A stretch of DNA of 64,000 nucleotides. It comes from Eucommia ulmoides. Its lineage: Eukaryota; Streptophyta; Magnoliopsida; Garryales; Eucommiaceae. Below, in pieces: positions 10,795 to 21,500 of this stretch. The stretch is from contig CM028336.1 of assembly GCA_016647705.1 (NCBI GenBank), positions 4,216,001-4,280,000 on the forward strand. The letters run 5' to 3'. The position numbers were made by a program, and so were the translations under genes. Below the pieces are notes generated by a model. That model was not told the origin of the DNA, made no database searches, and worked only from the letters and a program-made list of their open reading frames with translations. How positions within the stretch are numbered: the first letter of the stretch is position 1; every line of letters begins with the position of its first letter.

Positions 10795-11135
10795 GATGAA
10801 TATTGATGTACAGTTATAATTGGTTGAATTTTTTTTGTACAAAATTACATAGTTGAATATTACTGTACAGATATAATTGGGTTAAATATTACTGTACAGT
10901 TATAATTGGGTTGAATATTTACTGTGCAGATATAATTGGTTGAATTTGTACAACATGTAATGTTTGAGCAACCGTTTCATAGTTGAATATTACTGAACAA
11001 TTATAATTGGATTAAATATTACTGTACAACTATAATTGGGTTAAATATTGAATGTGCAACCTAACCTTCCATGTTTAAGTATTACAATATAGTTATATTT
11101 GGTTGAATATTTTGATGTACAGTTATAATTGTTTG
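10795..11135 (+). repeat. MULE left subterminal repeats, about 30 bp
   Basis: About nine diverged units of roughly 29-32 bp built on TTGAATATTACTGTACAG followed by TTATAATTGGG. They end just before the transposase remnant. Such repeats near element ends could bind transposase; that is inference. Confidence 0.8.
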
Positions 11136-11299
11136 AACAACCGAGATACCTGTTGGAGAGAGTAGCAGAGATGCAGCTGGAACTGATACTGAATACTATA
11201 GCGAAAATACATGGAGTGACGAAAAATGAAAATGTATTGGTACCGTACTACTCAAACAAGTCAACAACAATGTCTGCTGATTGAAAGTATTTAATTCGT

Positions 11300-11586
11300 G
11301 AGGTAGGGCAAGTTTTTAAAGGTGAGGCTAATGATTTTATGGATTACTCGATAAAATATTCCATTAAAATTGGTTTTAAATTTGATTATCATAAGATCGA
11401 AACCATCTCATGTTGTAGCATATTGCGCATATAAGGTTGAGCGGGGATGAGAATGGTTCTTACGTGCGAGCGTCAATAGTAAGAATAGATCCCGTCAAAA
11501 GGAGAATTCAACAAAGGAAAATTGAAATGCAATCGCTGCGATCGGAAAGGGCACAACAGGAAAACATGCAAAGAACCCATATGAGA
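11300..11586 (+). pseudogene. MuDR-type transposase remnant (N-terminal domain joined to C-terminal zinc knuckle)
   Basis: The first part reads EVGQVFKGEANDFMDYSI then IKIGFKFDYHKIET, followed in other frames by CAYKVE and WFLRASIVRID: this is the word order of the MuDR N-terminal domain (VGM.F......A...Y.I..GF.F, then C.YKVE...W.LRAS). Less than 60 bases later, in yet another frame, comes CNRCDRKGHNRKTC, the CX2CX4HX4C zinc knuckle at the C-terminus of MULE transposases, closed by a TGA at 11584. The whole DDE catalytic core is missing. At least two frameshifts and several stops are present, so no transposase can be made. Confidence 0.8.
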
Positions 11587-12639
11587 TGACACCATTTATT
11601 AGATTATCATTCTATTTCTTGCAGCAACAGTTTCTATTGTTTTTGAAAAATTAAACATTTTTTGTGTAGCTTTTAATGACTAGAATTGTTTCATTAATTG
11701 ATTTTTCATTTTCTAGTTTGTTATACTAATTTAATGTTTTTGTTATGTTTCCTGTGAAAACTCACAAAAAATATCGAGAAACGACGTATCAATTATTTTC
11801 ACCAAAACACACAATATTTAATGAAGTTCATTGTACAAAAATTTTTGAGATACGTTGCACAACAATATAGTATGACCAGTTTTTAACAGCACAAATGACT
11901 ATTACTACACAATGATTTTTAATGCAACGAAATTATGTAATAATCCACTAAGAATATTACTGCATACGTAACTATTACTGCACATGTAATTATTATTGTG
12001 CAGTAATCATGACTGATTGGAAAGTGTTAACAAGGAATATACCGACACATGGGGGATTTAACGTCCCATGCTCCATCTCGAAGGCAAGTAATAAGTAAGC
12101 CATTAAATCAAAATAATGTAACAAAATTCAAACAAATGATCTAGCACATATTGTTTTTTCTTAAGAACTGAAAAAAATAAAAATAAAAAAAAAATAAAAC
12201 ATTTTTGTCGAGGAACTTATTGCGCTCAACTGCTATGCGCATAAAATGAATCAAAAGCCCAATTATCATGTTTGTCATTTATTATGTCCTTGATAAAATC
12301 CACCATTTTCACAGTTACTATTTCGGCTCTGCATTCACGATTGACGTTTGCTCGTTGCCCAAGGACAAACTGCCTCATTATATATGTAACAATTATTCTA
12401 CAATCAGGGGTGCCAAAAACATATACTACTTTCTAAACATAAAACAATGAAAATGATGTTAGGTATGATTTTTTAATAGGCAGTAACTAATTCAACCCAA
12501 AACATAAAACAATGAAAATGAATAACATGGAAATTCAAACTATGTATTGACCCAAAAAAATGCAGAATGAAAATTCATTCAAATCAAGCAAAATTACTAG
12601 TTTTTCTCCAAGCTATTATCCAATGAAGTGCCCCTAAAA

Positions 12640-13260
12640 CATCACCAATTTCCAATAAATATTCAATGTCAAAAAATTGTTCAAACAGATGCTAATTCAA
12701 AACAAAATTTCAATTGCAGATTTTTTTTACAAAGTAACTATCCAAATAACTCAATTGTTCAACAATGCAAAATGATGTGTAACAAAAAAAGGGGCAATTG
12801 AAAGAGACGATATGGAAATTCAAACCAAGAATTCAATAATAGATTTTTACTACACATTAACTATTTTCAACGAGCAACATTAACTATGAAATGGAACAAG
12901 AGGTTACTTCAAAATAAGAATTCAATATTTGATTTTTTGCTACACGTCAACAATTCTAACAATCCAAACATCACCAACGAGATGGAACCAAAACGAAATT
13001 CAAGATCATGAATTGTGAACGATTTGATCAACAATCCCACATCAACAGTGAAAAATAATAAATTGTGAATCCAAAACAAGTTTTCAATTGGTGATTTTTG
13101 CTACACAGTAATAATCTCTATAAATCAAACATTGATTTTTGCTACACATTAACTAAACATCAATTTTCGTATCACAGTAAAAATTCTAAACATCAAGTAA
13201 CTCGACTTTCAAAATCGATTTTTGATACACAATTAATTTTCAACAAAACCCACATCAATA
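12640..13260. repeat. MULE right subterminal repeats
   Basis: Six to seven spaced copies of a GATTTTTGCTACACAGTAA-like phrase, each preceded by AATTCAA or CAAT. The CTACACAGTAAT core resembles the inverted form of the left-side TACTGTACAG repeats, so the two arrays look like inverted subterminal repeats of one element. Confidence 0.6.
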
Positions 13261-13998
13261 TTTGACTATGAAAAGATAAATGTATATATAGATATATAGA
13301 TACGCCATTGCCAGCAAACAGAAGATGAAAAACAATGCTTTTTATCTTTATCGTGCAGAGATTTGAATGATGAATGCACTCGTTATAGAATCTTAATGAT
13401 ACAGTAACAACTTGTTATATATATATATATATATTATCCAGATGTAGGATTCAAAGAGTAAAACGTACGTGTGAACAGTACGGACGACGGCGAGATGCTG
13501 CGAATGAAACGGCAAATGGCGCTGGGGTGGACGGACGACGATGGCTAGGACTAGACGGCGACGGCGACGGCTTAGACTGGATGACGCTGGGAATGGACTG
13601 GATAGCGATGGCGGCTTGGACTGGATTGTGACGGAAATTGTGATGGAATTATTGTTGTGGAATAAAAATGAGGGCTTCGAATGGGTGCCACCCCATGGGG
13701 AGGATAAAGACCTATGCAATTCTTGCTGCCAAAAGGACAAATGGCATTTCCAATTGTTGATTTTCCAATTTTTTATTGAGGTTTCCTCCTAAAATTATCT
13801 TCCAAATCAAGAGGGCTTTCACGCACCTCTTCCCCCTAGGTGAAAATTACAGCTGCAACATGTGTTTCATTTTAATTGTTTATTGTTATTGGGGATAACT
13901 CTAATACATGGGTGGACCTTAGGGCCCATATTAAAAAATTCTAAATTTATCATAAGTATCTAAATTGTTCTGGTGCAATTACGAAACTATATGTATCA

Positions 13999-14604
13999 TC
14001 ATCCATGTAGTGCAACATATCTATTGAATAGGGCCAAGGCATTGCTAGTCAAATGCGCCAAGTTGACAATTTTGCCCCTCACTCTGGTCTTCAAATTCAA
14101 GTTCATGCCCTTCTTGGTCAACCCCTCTGTACACGTGTCATCGTTGGTCAACGCCGCGCTGACCCACGTCTGTATATTGCTGACCATGAGGCCGAACCTC
14201 GACCCCTCCCCTAGTCGACTCATCTCCGCCATGGAACTTCTGAGTTGGTCCACCGAGTCACTTAGTTCCTCAATGCAGTCCTGCATGGCCGCTGCTTCCA
14301 TCGGCTTCAAGCCGTGGCTCTCAGCCAGATTAGTCAGCTCTGTTGATGTCGAGCGGGCAGTGTTAAGGGTCACGGAGAGGGCGGCGTGAGCGAGGAGCTT
14401 TGGGTCTGATTGTATGGTGCTGGCTTTGCTCGCCAGTGAGCTGAGGCAGAGGCTTGGGTAGTTTGTGGCTCTGCATGATGTTTTGAGGTACTCAGTGGGG
14501 GGTTGTTGGTCCAGAAGCCGAGCGGCGGAGCCGGAGAAAGTGAAAGCTATAAATAGAATGAAGAGAAGGGTTGTGAGAAAATGGCTTGAAGATGAGCCTT
14601 CCAT
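13999..14604 (-). CDS. Pectin methylesterase inhibitor (unit A)
   Basis: A single-exon gene for 201 residues, the usual PMEI length. From the chosen start (MEGSSSSHF; an upstream in-frame ATG would add seven odd residues) there is a hydrophobic signal peptide of about 28 residues ending in FSGSAARLL, so the protein should be secreted to the wall. The four disulfide cysteines are seen in SCRATNYPSLC, DCIEEL and DTCTEG, together with LAHAALSVTL, GLKPMEAAAMQDC, IQTWVSAALT and LTSNALAL, all hallmark PMEI helices. Family role: binding the active-site cleft of plant PME in the apoplast; an invertase inhibitor role is the alternative within the same fold, but the TWVSAALT/NALAL wording favours PMEI. 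It lies upstream of the PME copy on the same strand. Its duplicate is at 44510-45118. Confidence 0.93.
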   Translation of the reverse strand: MEGSSSSHFLTTLLFILFIAFTFSGSAARLLDQQPPTEYLKTSCRATNYPSLCLSSLASKASTIQSDPKLLAHAALSVTLNTARSTSTELTNLAESHGLKPMEAAAMQDCIEELSDSVDQLRSSMAEMSRLGEGSRFGLMVSNIQTWVSAALTNDDTCTEGLTKKGMNLNLKTRVRGKIVNLAHLTSNALALFNRYVALHG

Positions 14605-15045
14605 CTCTCTCTCTCTCACACACACTATTTGAAAGTTTTTGAGTGGTGAAAAAGGGAGGGAGAAGCTCCCAATTTATAGAAGTTCAATGGGTGGATAATT
14701 TTGATAAAAAGATAAGTGGGACATGTCCTGATCAAGATAATTTTCTTTTTTTCTTTTTTTTTGGCATGAAACATATATATATATTACGAGAAGTATGTCC
14801 GGATCAGTTTAGGTGCATCTCAACCAATCACCTCACCTGGCAATTTTAAAGACGTACTTTTTCACATCGACCTAATGCATTAAATTCCTGTAATGTTCTC
14901 CAAGAAAATTGGATTTTGATTGGCAAAGAAAGATACATCTTCCATTGCTAACTAAACTAACACGTGTATATATATATATATATTGAGTCCATCCACTTGT
15001 AAGTTTCACAAACAATTGATCAAGTGGCATGTCCTAGACAAAGTG
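14605..15045. other. PMEI promoter region, unit A
   Basis: GA-rich leader, TATA box, then AT-rich sequence with a TATATA run at 14966-14983. No second gene seen. Confidence 0.55.
14671..14678 (-). promoter_or_regulatory. TATA box of the unit A PMEI
   Basis: On the minus strand CTTCTATAAATTGGG lies about 67 bases before the ATG, followed by a CT-poor then GA-rich leader. The same box at the same distance is upstream of the unit B PMEI (45181-45188). Confidence 0.7.
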
Positions 15046-16055
15046 ATACTCATTTCATTACTTTATTAAATTTAAGATATTTTATTTTATTATTTTTTTT
15101 TTTTTTAAGGATACGTATGAAAAATGAGAGAAACCTGAATTATAATATATTAATTGATAAATTTCACGGTCGGCATATATACATCGAACTAATACTTAGG
15201 GACCAAAAATGTAAATTATTCTTACTAGTGTTTTTTTTTTAAAATAGTTGGGAGAAGATTTTTTGAATAGGGTTAATAGCATTTTATCCCCTGTGGTTTG
15301 GCCAATTTGTATTTTATCCCCCTGTGATTTAAAAATCACCACTTATCCCCTGTGATCAGATATTTGTTGCACTTACCCCTTATACCAGAGGTAAGTGGTT
15401 TGAAAATCTAATCACATGAGGGGTAAGTGGCGATTTTCAAACTACAAGGGGGTAAGTGCAAATCAATCAAACCACAAGGGAATAAAGTTAATTAACCCTT
15501 TTGAATACTACACTTCTAGGGAGGTACATTTGATAACCGCTATACTACAAGTCTCGGATTATTAGGCTTGTTTGATGATATAGAAATATTTGGGGGAGGC
15601 TATTAGTAGTTTGGTCCACATCAGCAACTAATGAAATACTAATGAAATGTGGCCCAAAATGTGGTTTGAATAAATAATACTCATTTCATTACTCTATTAA
15701 ACTTAAAATATTTTTTATTTATTTATTTATCTATTTATTTATTTTTTGAATAAGGATACGTATGAAGAATGAGAGAAACCTGAATTATAATATATTAATT
15801 TATAAATTTCCGGTCGACATATATATACACCGACCTAATACGTAGGGACCAAAAATGTAAATTATCCTTACCAGTTTTTTTTTCCTTTTTTTTTTAAAAA
15901 TAGTTGGGAGAAGAATTTTTGAATACTACACTTCTAGGGAGGTACATTTGGTAACCGCTATACTACACGTCTCGGATTCTTAGGTTTGTTTGATGATATA
16001 GATGTATCTGGGGGAGGCTATTAGTAGTTTGGTCCACAATCCACATCAGCAACTA
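15046..16055. repeat. Local tandem duplication found only in unit A
   Basis: Copy 1 (15046-15676) and copy 2 (15677 to about 16055) both run from ATACTCATTTCATTACT through GGATACGTATGA, ACACTTCTAGGGAGGTACA and GGGGGAGGCTATTAGTAGTT. Unit B has one copy (about 45783-46085). Copy 1 is longer only because it contains the foldback element at 15270-15498. Confidence 0.88.
15270..15498. mobile_element. Foldback MITE with 9-bp target duplication
   Basis: A 229-bp element starting GGGTTAATAGC and ending GTTAATTAACCC whose two halves are inverted copies (for example CCCCTGTGGTTTGG on the left and CAAACCACAAGGG on the right). It is flanked by TTTTGAATA at 15261-15269 and 15499-15507. Copy 2 of the local duplication and unit B both show the empty site with a single TTTTGAATA/TTTTGAATG. 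This is the best-defined member of the family in the window. The 9-bp duplication fits Mutator-like mobilisation. Confidence 0.93.
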
Positions 16056-16309
16056 ATCACACGTGACGGAAAAAGGCCTTGTGAAACATACCTCTATCAA
16101 TAATTTTTTGGAGACGCCATTTTGGGCCCAATGCAAGTGGGGTGGGCCTACTTTGCCACCAAGTAGACCAGTCACGTTAAGTCGTTTTGTATTCAATGTT
16201 TTTCTGATTTATTAGTTTGCACAAATTGCAACAAAGGTGTTCCTAAATGTTAATATCTTTTTCTAGCCCAATGCTTCTTAAAAAATAAATAAATATTATT
16301 TAATTTAAT
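16056..16309. other. Intergenic DNA
   Basis: Shared with unit B. The last 16 bases (TATTATTTAATTTAAT, 16294-16309) are the left target duplication of the SINE that follows. Confidence 0.6.
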
Positions 16310-16490
16310 GATTTAAAAGGGCAATCCGGTGTTACAAAACTCCTGTTATGCACAGGGTCTAGGGAAGGGTCGGGCCACTTAGGTCTATTGTACATAGTCT
16401 TACCTTACTTTTTGCAAGAGACTGTTTTCACGATTCGAACCTATGAACTCCAGGTCACATGGTAACAACATTTATCATTGCGCCAAGATC
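16310..16490 (-). mobile_element. Au-like SINE, complete
   Basis: Read on the minus strand it starts GATCTTGGCGCAATGATAAA, has box B GGTTCGAATCG, then AAGGTAAGACTATGTACAAT and AGACCTAAGTGGCCCGACCC, and ends near CACCGGATTGCCC, the order of the widespread plant Au SINE. It is flanked by a perfect 16-bp direct repeat (16294-16309 and 16491-16506). The unit B copy lacks its 3' end (46287-46447). Confidence 0.85.
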
Positions 16491-16506
16491 TATTATTTAA
16501 TTTAAT

Positions 16507-17859
16507 TATTTACATTACTAAATACATATCCCTAATTTTTATTGTTTTTACATTTTTCCCGTCCACCTTCTTAAGCGAATAGCGTCTCCAACGCGGCTGT
16601 TGACGCCGGCAACATCCCCGGATTTCTCTCCCTCTCTTCCCTTATATATATATAGAGAGAGAGAGAGTGAGAGAGATGCCCAATTCGTGGCGGGGGAGAG
16701 AGATCCGCCCAATTCGTGGTGAGAGAGAGAGAGAAAGAATAAGAAGAAGAAGAAGAGGAGAGAGAGGCAAGGGTGGGGTTAGTGTATATTAAAAAAAAGG
16801 GTAAAAAACAAAAAACTTAAAATTATTTTAAAAGGGACGAGATGTTAACTTTAAAATTATTTATATATTTTTTTAAAGTAAGGATATACATTTATCAATT
16901 ACCCAAAAAAAAATGAAACAAAAAAGAAAAGAAAAGAAAAATAATATCATTGTAGGTGTAGAATTGTCTTTCAATGTTTAATTTTATTAAGGATAAATTA
17001 GATAAATTTGTCAGCACAAATAATGTAATTGAGAGTAAGTGTGATTTTGGAATATTTGAGTTGGTGAGATATAAATTCAAGAAAATATGTGAATGTTAAC
17101 TAAACACGTAAAATTTTGAAGATAAATGAATGTTAACTAAATATGAAGAAATGAAAGTACAAAGTTACAAGTTAATAAATCACAAAACAAGATTGATGTA
17201 GAGGGAGGACAGTATTGTTCTTTACGCCCTTAAAATAGATTTTCGCCTACACACTACTACTGATGATTGAATAAGTGTTTATTTCTCGTAGTACAATGAT
17301 CTTTGAAATTTTGATAGCAGTACTCAAATATAGAAACCCTGACAAAATGATAAATACTTGAACTCCCCCAACAAATAAATTATCTATATGTATGCGCTTT
17401 GGGTAAAAAGTGAATCAGATGAATTAATGTGAAACACCATTTGAATGGATGCATCAGTTTGCAAAAGAACGAAATGCATTAGTTCAAGAAACAAGTCCAC
17501 CAGTTCGGAAGAACGTATGCAACAGTTCAGGCATGGCATTGGTTCACATAGACACAAGCCTATGCATATGTTCGGCAAGGCTTGCACTGACTCACAGATG
17601 CACTGGTTCAACACACATCGATCCAAGGTTAGTGTTAGAAATATAAAAGATAAAATAATAATTGAATAAAATAATTTTGTTTATTTTTTAAGGGGTTGTA
17701 TAACTAATAAAAAATGAGTGTACATATAGATAGATAATGAAAGGGGAGTCCGACAATGGCAATACTGTGAAAATTAGGAGGTGTACGTAGAATTAGTCAA
17801 AGTGACAGATGATGTCATTGATATAAATATTTATTTTTTGCCTCTGTTAATATTTTATT
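16507..17859. other. Intergenic DNA shared with unit B
   Basis: GA microsatellite region at 16650-16770, A/T-rich DNA, and a moderately GC segment at 17440-17640 conserved in unit B (47370-47575). That segment has overlapping short open frames in two phases, but the frame is not conserved between copies (B has in-frame changes and a length difference), so I do not call a gene. Homology to B ends at about 17855. Confidence 0.6.
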
Positions 17860-18776
17860 TGTAACGATCTGGTTTCCCAGGTCTGTTACGCGGTTTCTCC
17901 TATTAGAGAACTTATCTAAAATTGAATCACCAATATTTTTATTTTATATAATCAGATAAATTTTACAAACACCGGCAACAATCACAAATATCAAATTGAT
18001 CGATTTATTTTTTTACACCGATAAATAATAAATTCAACTATTACAAATTTATTAGAAATTTAGCTGAAATTCCTGTCGTCGCATTATTTTTAAATACCTA
18101 CATAAATTTCTGGCGCTGGTCAATTTAATGCTAACGTTTAAATTTGTAATTTAATATACAATTAGGGCGACAATAATTATATTCAATTTATCGAGTCAAT
18201 TTTTACAACGGTAAATATTAACTACAATTATTACAAACAAAATTTCTTATATAATCTCTGTTGCCATTTCGCTCCCATCTCCCTGCAATCAAAATTGTGG
18301 GGTTGTGAGCCAATACTCAGTAGAACTCCAACCCTTCTCATACGTGTATTTAATTAATACACCAAGTAAAACACATTAACATGATTTCCACATAATCATA
18401 ATTATTCCATAAAATTTAACAGTTAAAATTTAATAAAAATAATACCATGAATCACACAATAGGAAAATTAAATACATATATTACAAAAGTTAGAAATTCT
18501 ACTTGAAACCCACAGTAGATAATTAGTTGAGAAATTATTTTTCTTTTCTTATTCCTTTTTTTTTGTTCTGCTCTTTCTCTGTTTGGTCTCTTTCTTTTTT
18601 TTATTTTTTTTTCCAGTCCCAATGAATTTCCCAACAATAACACAAATATAGAAATAAGTGGGACCCACCTCCAAAATCTATATAAGAAACCTAAAATTGG
18701 AAGCTTAAAACTAAGAGAGAATGAGAGCTCTCTAATACCCCATTATTTGGTTTTGGTGAATTTGCCTCATATTGGT
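17860..18776 (-). mobile_element. Partial LTR of a minus-strand gypsy element
   Basis: Read on the minus strand the sequence ends ...CCAGATCGTTACA at 17860, the usual TTACA/TGTTACA end of plant gypsy LTRs. The part 17940-18510 matches 28430-28950, which lies inside a more complete LTR (28220-29550) in the same orientation. Beyond 18510 the two differ. No primer site follows at the left, so this is a 3' or solo LTR remnant. It abuts the broken 5' LTR of the Tekay-type element at 18777. Confidence 0.65.
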
Positions 18777-20053
18777 AGTTTTATATAGTAAACTTTAACG
18801 GAACAATGCTAGTCGAATAGTAATGTTTCCTAAGAAACTGTGGGGAATGGGAAAATTACGAAACGTAAGGCTTATATTGCATGATTAGGTTATTTTTACC
18901 TAAAATATTAATTTAAGCCCTATCTCTAACAGGTTCGCAGACACCGGAGTGACGGTAGAGTATCGTCGGTAAAAACTTTTCAGAACGAATCACCAGGTGA
19001 GTGTACTGTCTTCTAGTAAATTACAAAATTTATTTTCATATATATGATGGAAAAGTGAGTTTACTTAAAATTGGACGAATTTGTAACTTATATGGATCAA
19101 ACAGTTTTCGGTGTGTGTGAAATTGATTGTAGAAAAAGTCGTTGGTTTTGAAGTGGAAATTGGTGTTTGGTCCGACTATGCCATAGTATTTATCTGTTTT
19201 AGCAGAGTGGTAATTATCTATTTCGGCAGAGTGGTAATTATCTGCTATGACAGAATGGTGATTATCTGCTTCGGCAGAGTGGTGACTATCTGCTACGACA
19301 GAGTGGTGATTATTTGCTACGGCAGAGCGTTGTTATGTTTCGCTAGGAAGGCAAATCCTACGGGTGGTACGGTACTATTACAACTCCCGATCGTGAGGTT
19401 AAAACAATCATATGACTAATCGGAGGGTGGTGTGGTGTTTTGTCGTATACAGTGAACCGGTTGAATAAATTTACAAACATATATACATTATTTTATACTG
19501 GTTTGGTGTATCCATATATGTTGATATATCTATTCTTTTGGTTGATCTTTACTGCTTGATTGAGATGTTTTAAATATCTGAGTTAGTCCTGTGGTGACAG
19601 GAAAAGAAAATTTCCCTGGTGGTATGTGATTTTTATATTATTGTTTGATATGCGTAATTTATATGTTTTATACTTGATTTATCTAAAATATTTTTATTAT
19701 GAAAACAATACATTGATAAAAATTTTGGTTTCAGGTGCAGCTGCTAGGGTCGGTCCCCTACTGGCCTTAAGTAGAGTCCTATGATGGTGTCACGTGGATA
19801 TTTTTAGGGCGAGCTGTCTAAGATGAGCCCGTGAAGGGTTGTTTGTTATTGTATGATATTTCATTTTGTTGTCCTTATATTCGGGGATGGGTGTGTCCCC
19901 ATATGAGATGAGGTATATGGTATACATTTTTGTGATTGTATATATTTATATATGCTCTTTGTCGTTTATCGAGTTGGGTTGACGTTCAAGGTGATGTCAT
20001 GTCAACGTCACGCTGGTCCCAGGGTGATGGGTGTCCGAGGTGGGGGTGTGACA
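18777..20053 (+). repeat. 5' LTR of the Tekay-type element, 5' part missing
   Basis: Matches the last 1.25 kb of the 3' LTR (26203-27455), starting at TTATATAGTAAACTTTAACGG in pieces and ending in GGGTGTGACA. The U3 start that the 3' LTR shows at 24951 is replaced here by the minus-strand LTR remnant. Confidence 0.9.
19191..19329 (+). repeat. 24-bp minisatellite in the 5' LTR
   Basis: Six units of TATCTGCTWCGGCAGAGTGG plus four bases. The 3' LTR has five units at 26618-26732, so unit number differs between the two LTRs of one element. Confidence 0.9.
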
Positions 20054-20058
20054 TTTTG

Positions 20059-20070
20059 TGGTATCAGAGC
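20059..20070 (+). other. Primer binding site (initiator tRNA-Met type)
   Basis: TGGTATCAGAGC follows five bases after the end of the 5' LTR (20053). Confidence 0.92.
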
Positions 20071-20288
20071 TTAGTTTATAGGTTCTGTAAACTTGCCAAT
20101 TGTCGTGTCAGTAGAGGATCGTGAGATAGGAAGACGTGCCAGTAGTCTAGTCAGTAGGGGACTTTGAGATAGGGTATCGGTGGGTGATTTTGACATTCGC
20201 GTAGTAGTTATTTCACGTATATTAATTCCTGTCATCTTTCTATTGGTTTAGTCGGTTGTTGAGTTGAATTCTATTATAGATAATAGGT

Positions 20289-21500
20289 ATGGAGCGTGGA
20301 GACAAAAATAGTGTAAGACCTCAGGGGCAGGCGGAATCCCCGAGGCAAGTGGAACCTCAGGAATAGGGTGATAGGTTGCAAGGGAACTTAGATGTGGTTG
20401 AAAGAATTTTGCAGGCTGCTACCCACCTTACGGAGCAGCAAGAGAGGATTATGAAAAGTCAATAGGCCCAAGGTGATGCCAATATATCTCAGGCAGTACA
20501 CTTGAAGAGATTAAAAGAGTTGGACCCTCCGATTTTCACTGGAAAGGCGGGTCCAACTGAGGCAAAAAATTGGAAGAGGTGTGGGTCACGTCTTTGAGGC
20601 GATGGGGATTGTCGACGATAGTCGAGTTCCCCTTGCCACTTTTTAGCTAATGGAGGAGGCCAAGCATTAGTGGGAAGAAATGAAAAGGTTGATTACTGGT
20701 TCTGGCAAAGAGATTATGTGGGATCGTTTCGTTGTCGCGTTCAATGAGAAATATTTTCCCGAGTCTTATCGATTCCAGATAGAAGAGGAATTTATAGTTC
20801 TGAAGTAGGAAATGATGACGGTTCAGCAATATGAAGTTAGATTTGATGCTTTATCCCGTTTTGCCCCGGATCTGGTAAAAACGGAAGAGATGAAATGCCA
20901 GCATTTTAAAAAATGGCTCAATTTAGAAATACATTCTAGTTTGACTAGCAGACATATTAAGAATTATGCAGAGCTGGTAAATATGGCGAAATTAGTAGAG
21001 AGAGATGTTCTAGAAGTTATCGAGAGTCGAGAACAGTCCACAAAGAGCTGATTCAAGTCACCCAACAGATTTTCGAGTGGTACTTCACGAGGGCCGGTAT
21101 CTCGACCGCCAGTTGCTCGGGCCTCATCGTTTGGCCAATCCGTTAGGAGCTATGGTCCCCAACAATTATACCCCGGGCGACAGCAGAGTGCATCAGAATC
21201 TAGTGTTGGTCCACAGAGGCAGGGGATAAATCAACCGCTTAGTCGAGCTGGGATCGTTAGATGCTATCAGAGTAGGGCACCGGGTCACTTCGCCAGAGAC
21301 TGTCCTGTGGGTATACCGATATGTTATCATTGTCATGAGCCGGGTCATATATCTATGAACTGTTTGAAATTTGCTTCTATATCTGTATCTCCTGCGAGCA
21401 GTATGGGTAGTGCGGGTTCTAGCACTGCCCAGGGGCGTGGTAGAGGATCGGCTGGTAGACCTCCGACGCGAGGCCGTGTTTTTGCTACTTTTCGACATGA
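20289..21500 (+). pseudogene. Chromovirus gag, multiple stops and frameshifts
   Basis: Starts MERGDKNSVRPQ. The gag core is recognisable as LKELDPPIFTGKAGPTEA, then MKRLITGSGKEIMWDRFVVAF, NEKYFPESYRFQ and VQQYEVRFDALSRFAPDLV. Two zinc knuckles follow at about 21260-21360; the second, CYHCHEPGHISMNC, is intact, while the first has Ser for its second Cys (CYQSRAPGHFARDC). Stops include several TAG codons where relatives have CAG (Gln), for example in the LATFQLMEEA-type position near 20643 and the VLKQEM-type position near 20806. It cannot give a full capsid protein. Confidence 0.88.

Larger units (their letters stand above)
9876..13945 (+). mobile_element. Defective Mutator-like element (MULE) insertion, unit A only
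   Basis: Unit B passes straight from CATTAAATTTATTATAAGTATC (in pieces at 44477-44500) where unit A has about 4 kb extra. The inserted DNA carries remnants of a MuDR-type transposase (11300-11586), arrays of subterminal repeats near both ends, and weak terminal inverted similarity: a CACCCAT...ATTAGA...CCCAATAA word order occurs at the left end and, inverted, at the right. The short AT-rich flanks on the two sides (TTAAATTA / CTAAATTTAT) could be a decayed 9-bp duplication, but this is not clear. Exact ends are uncertain by a few tens of bases. Confidence 0.7.

Noticed and set aside
13393..13740. Open frame on the minus strand with Ser/Pro/Arg-rich sequence at the right end of the MULE
   Set aside because: Low complexity, overlapped by an Arg/Asp-rich frame on the other strand, no conserved motif.
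17440..17640. Possible small gene with open frames in two phases, conserved in unit B (47370-47575)
   Set aside because: Conservation is that of the whole duplicated unit; the frame shows an indel and stop-altering changes between copies, and no family is recognised.
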